NCBI RefSeq assembly: GCF_030817275.1
Contig: NZ_JAUSZD010000002.1
Coordinates: 3,658,001 to 3,722,000, forward strand
Reading direction: 5' to 3'
DNA length: 64,000 nucleotides
From: Paenibacillus sp. V4I7
GTDB lineage: Bacteria; Bacillota; Bacilli; Paenibacillales; NBRC-103111
A program made the translations under genes and the position numbers. A model generated the notes under the pieces. It searched no databases. It saw only the letters and a program-made list of their open reading frames with translations, and was not told where the DNA came from. Every line of letters starts with the position of its first letter. The first letter of the stretch is position 1. This document shows, piece by piece, positions 62,554-64,000 of this stretch.

Positions 62554-63558
62554 ATGAAGCCTTCTGACACCATCGTCCGTATATGCCGTGGAAGCCTAAC
62601 AGAAAGTATTCACCGCGTCCACCTCGCGGTTGTTAACGCCCAAGGGACGCTGCTGCATCAAGCAGGCGACCCGCAGCTGCTCACCTTCGCCCGTTCGACG
62701 GCGAAGCTCATTCAAGCATTGCCGGTGATAGAATCCGGCGCGGCAGATCATTTCGGCCTCACTGATGCCGAAATCGCCCTATGCTGCGCTTCCCACAACG
62801 GGGAAGCTGAGCACGTGAGCACGGCCCAGGGTATCCTGGGCAAGCTCGGTTACCACCATGAGCACCTGCAGTGCGGTGCACATGATCCTTACCACGCGCC
62901 TACCGCACAGGCGATGCGCGAGCGAGGAGAATCCCCGAGCACCTTGCACAACAATTGCTCGGGCAAACATTCGGGCATGCTAGCGCTTAGCGCACACCTT
63001 GGTGCATTGCCGGATACCTATATGAGCATCCAGCATCCTGTCCAGCGACTTATGCTCGATGCGGTATGCGCCATGACCGGCGTGCCTAAGCCGCAGATGC
63101 AGCTCGGGATTGACGGTTGCGGAGTGCCCGTATTCGGCATGACAATTGACCGACTGGCACTTGCCTTCGCCAGATTAGGCCGTCCTGACGAATTACCGCA
63201 AGCACGTGCAAACGCTTGCCAAAGAATTGTCAACGCGGTGCGAAAATATCCTCAATTCCTCGCAGGAAGCGACCGCTTCGATACGCGATTAATCGAGGTA
63301 ACCAAAGGCCGTATCATCGGCAAGATGGGAGCCGAAGGCATCTTCGCCATCACGATTCCTGAGCAGGGACTAGGCTTCGTCTTAAAGATCGAAGACGGTA
63401 ATGTCCGGGCCTTGTACCCCGCTGTCGTCGAAGCTTTGAAGCAGCTAAGCTTGCTTTCGGAATCCGAAGTAGGCGAACTTGCCTCCTATCATACCCCAAC
63501 CATTCATAACTGGCAGGGAACCGAGGTCGGAATCATCCGCCCCGATTTCCAACTTTAG
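62554..63558 (+). CDS. L-asparaginase II family protein
   Basis: The 334-residue protein belongs to the asparaginase II (PF06089) family. It has RSTAKLIQALPVIESGAADHFG (split), ALCCASHNGEAEH (about 74-86), NNCSGKHSGMLAL (about 132-144) and GIDGCGVPVFGM (about 183-194), with the conserved Ser/Lys/Cys positions of this type. It should hydrolyse asparagine to aspartate and ammonia in the cytoplasm. GC content is higher than in the adjacent ylbG, and it separates ylbF from ylbG, so it may have been inserted there. Confidence 0.88.
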   Translation: MKPSDTIVRICRGSLTESIHRVHLAVVNAQGTLLHQAGDPQLLTFARSTAKLIQALPVIESGAADHFGLTDAEIALCCASHNGEAEHVSTAQGILGKLGYHHEHLQCGAHDPYHAPTAQAMRERGESPSTLHNNCSGKHSGMLALSAHLGALPDTYMSIQHPVQRLMLDAVCAMTGVPKPQMQLGIDGCGVPVFGMTIDRLALAFARLGRPDELPQARANACQRIVNAVRKYPQFLAGSDRFDTRLIEVTKGRIIGKMGAEGIFAITIPEQGLGFVLKIEDGNVRALYPAVVEALKQLSLLSESEVGELASYHTPTIHNWQGTEVGIIRPDFQL

Positions 63559-63561
63559 TAT

Positions 63562-63999
63562 TTACCCGCAATTCCCGCTGCAGCTTCCACCTGAACTGCA
63601 GCCTTTGCCAGTTGGAAGTGGATTATTGCTTGGGACTTTAATCGTATCGGAGACCGCATGCGCGATCGTTGTGGAAACTGTAAACAGCAAATCATCCAAA
63701 CGGTCTTCAGCTTCTTTAAACCTACGTACCGCTTCAACAGCATGCAGCTTCTCCTGAATCTCATTCACCGCGGCTAAGGCTTCGTGATAGCTTGGGTGGT
63801 AATGCCCGAAACGTTCACATTCCTCGAAAGCATCTTTCTTTCTGGCGAAAACCGCTTTAAGATCCCGAACTTCCGCGCTGTTCTCCACAGCGATCTTCCA
63901 ATATAAATAATCTGCCACTTCAGCAGAGGAATTAATCATATCACCCATGTCATAAGCCTGCATAAGAACGGCCGACATATCTATTGTTTCTGGTTCCAT
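63562..63999 (-). CDS. ylbF: YlbF/RicF family regulator
   Basis: The 145-residue helical protein starts at ATG 63,997-63,999, one base from the window end, so its promoter is not visible. It has the YlbF pattern (SSAEVADYLYWK, FEECERFGHYHPSYHEAL) and a C-terminal Cys cluster (KGCSSGGSCSGNCG). In B. subtilis, RicF (YlbF), RicT and RicA form an iron-sulfur complex that steers RNase Y and controls competence, sporulation and biofilm. It is convergent with the asparaginase gene, with 3 bp between their ends. Confidence 0.88.
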   Translation of the reverse strand: MEPETIDMSAVLMQAYDMGDMINSSAEVADYLYWKIAVENSAEVRDLKAVFARKKDAFEECERFGHYHPSYHEALAAVNEIQEKLHAVEAVRRFKEAEDRLDDLLFTVSTTIAHAVSDTIKVPSNNPLPTGKGCSSGGSCSGNCG

Positions 64000-64000
64000 T

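Overview
The window reads as a chromosomal segment of an endospore-forming, low-to-mid GC Firmicute of the Paenibacillaceae, most likely a Paenibacillus. SpoVM, SpoVIF, RemA, YlbF/YlbG, the FakA/DegV pair and the gmk-rpoZ-coaBC-priA-def-fmt-rsmB-rlmN-prpC-prkC-rsgA-rpe gene order are all typical of Bacillales. No rRNA, tRNA or CRISPR array was recognised.

Accessory half (about 1-25,000). Positions 112 to 20,230 form an unusual array. Short, mostly unrelated, AT-rich genes lie almost all on the minus strand. They are separated by about fifteen copies of a 70-120 bp element with conserved ends and a variable central hairpin. In several units the stop codon lies in, or within about 20 bp of, the conserved box that opens the next element. 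This is the layout of an integron gene-cassette array (attC-like sites, no integrase in view), although the family is not proven. Cassette cargo includes a lipoprotein, DUF2569, VanZ-like and TM2-like membrane proteins, a frameshifted DUF3841 gene, two ECF sigma/anti-sigma pairs, a P-loop kinase-like protein and secreted proteins of unknown function. The repeats themselves are insertion targets. One copy is split by two group II introns (one encoding LtrA, one without an ORF), a third intron sits at the end of another copy, and an IS110-family element abuts a truncated copy. A plus-strand block (about 16,370-19,350) with a TnpB N-terminal fragment and an SLH-domain protein interrupts the array.

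Transition zone (20,300-25,000). This holds a divergent XRE regulator and DndB-like DGQHR protein, then two UvrX-type Y-family polymerase modules. One polymerase is intact and the other truncated, and the truncated module has two LexA-like boxes.

Core half (25,000-64,000). Conserved housekeeping genes lie mostly on the minus strand, many with touching or 1-4 bp overlapping ends. They cover DNA repair and replication restart (recG, priA), fatty-acid kinase (fakA with degV), ribosome biogenesis and translation (rpmB, rsgA, rlmN, rsmB, fmt, def, rqcH), Ser/Thr signalling (prkC, prpC), cofactor, amino-acid and nucleotide metabolism (coaBC, gmk, a YitJ-like methyltransferase/reductase, dapF), a calcium ATPase, UDP-sugar synthesis (galU, ugd), and biofilm/sporulation regulators (remA, ylbF, ylbG, spoVM). 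A GH29 alpha-L-fucosidase with a divergent AraC regulator separates the two halves. spoVM (26 codons) was found by direct reading beside rpmB.
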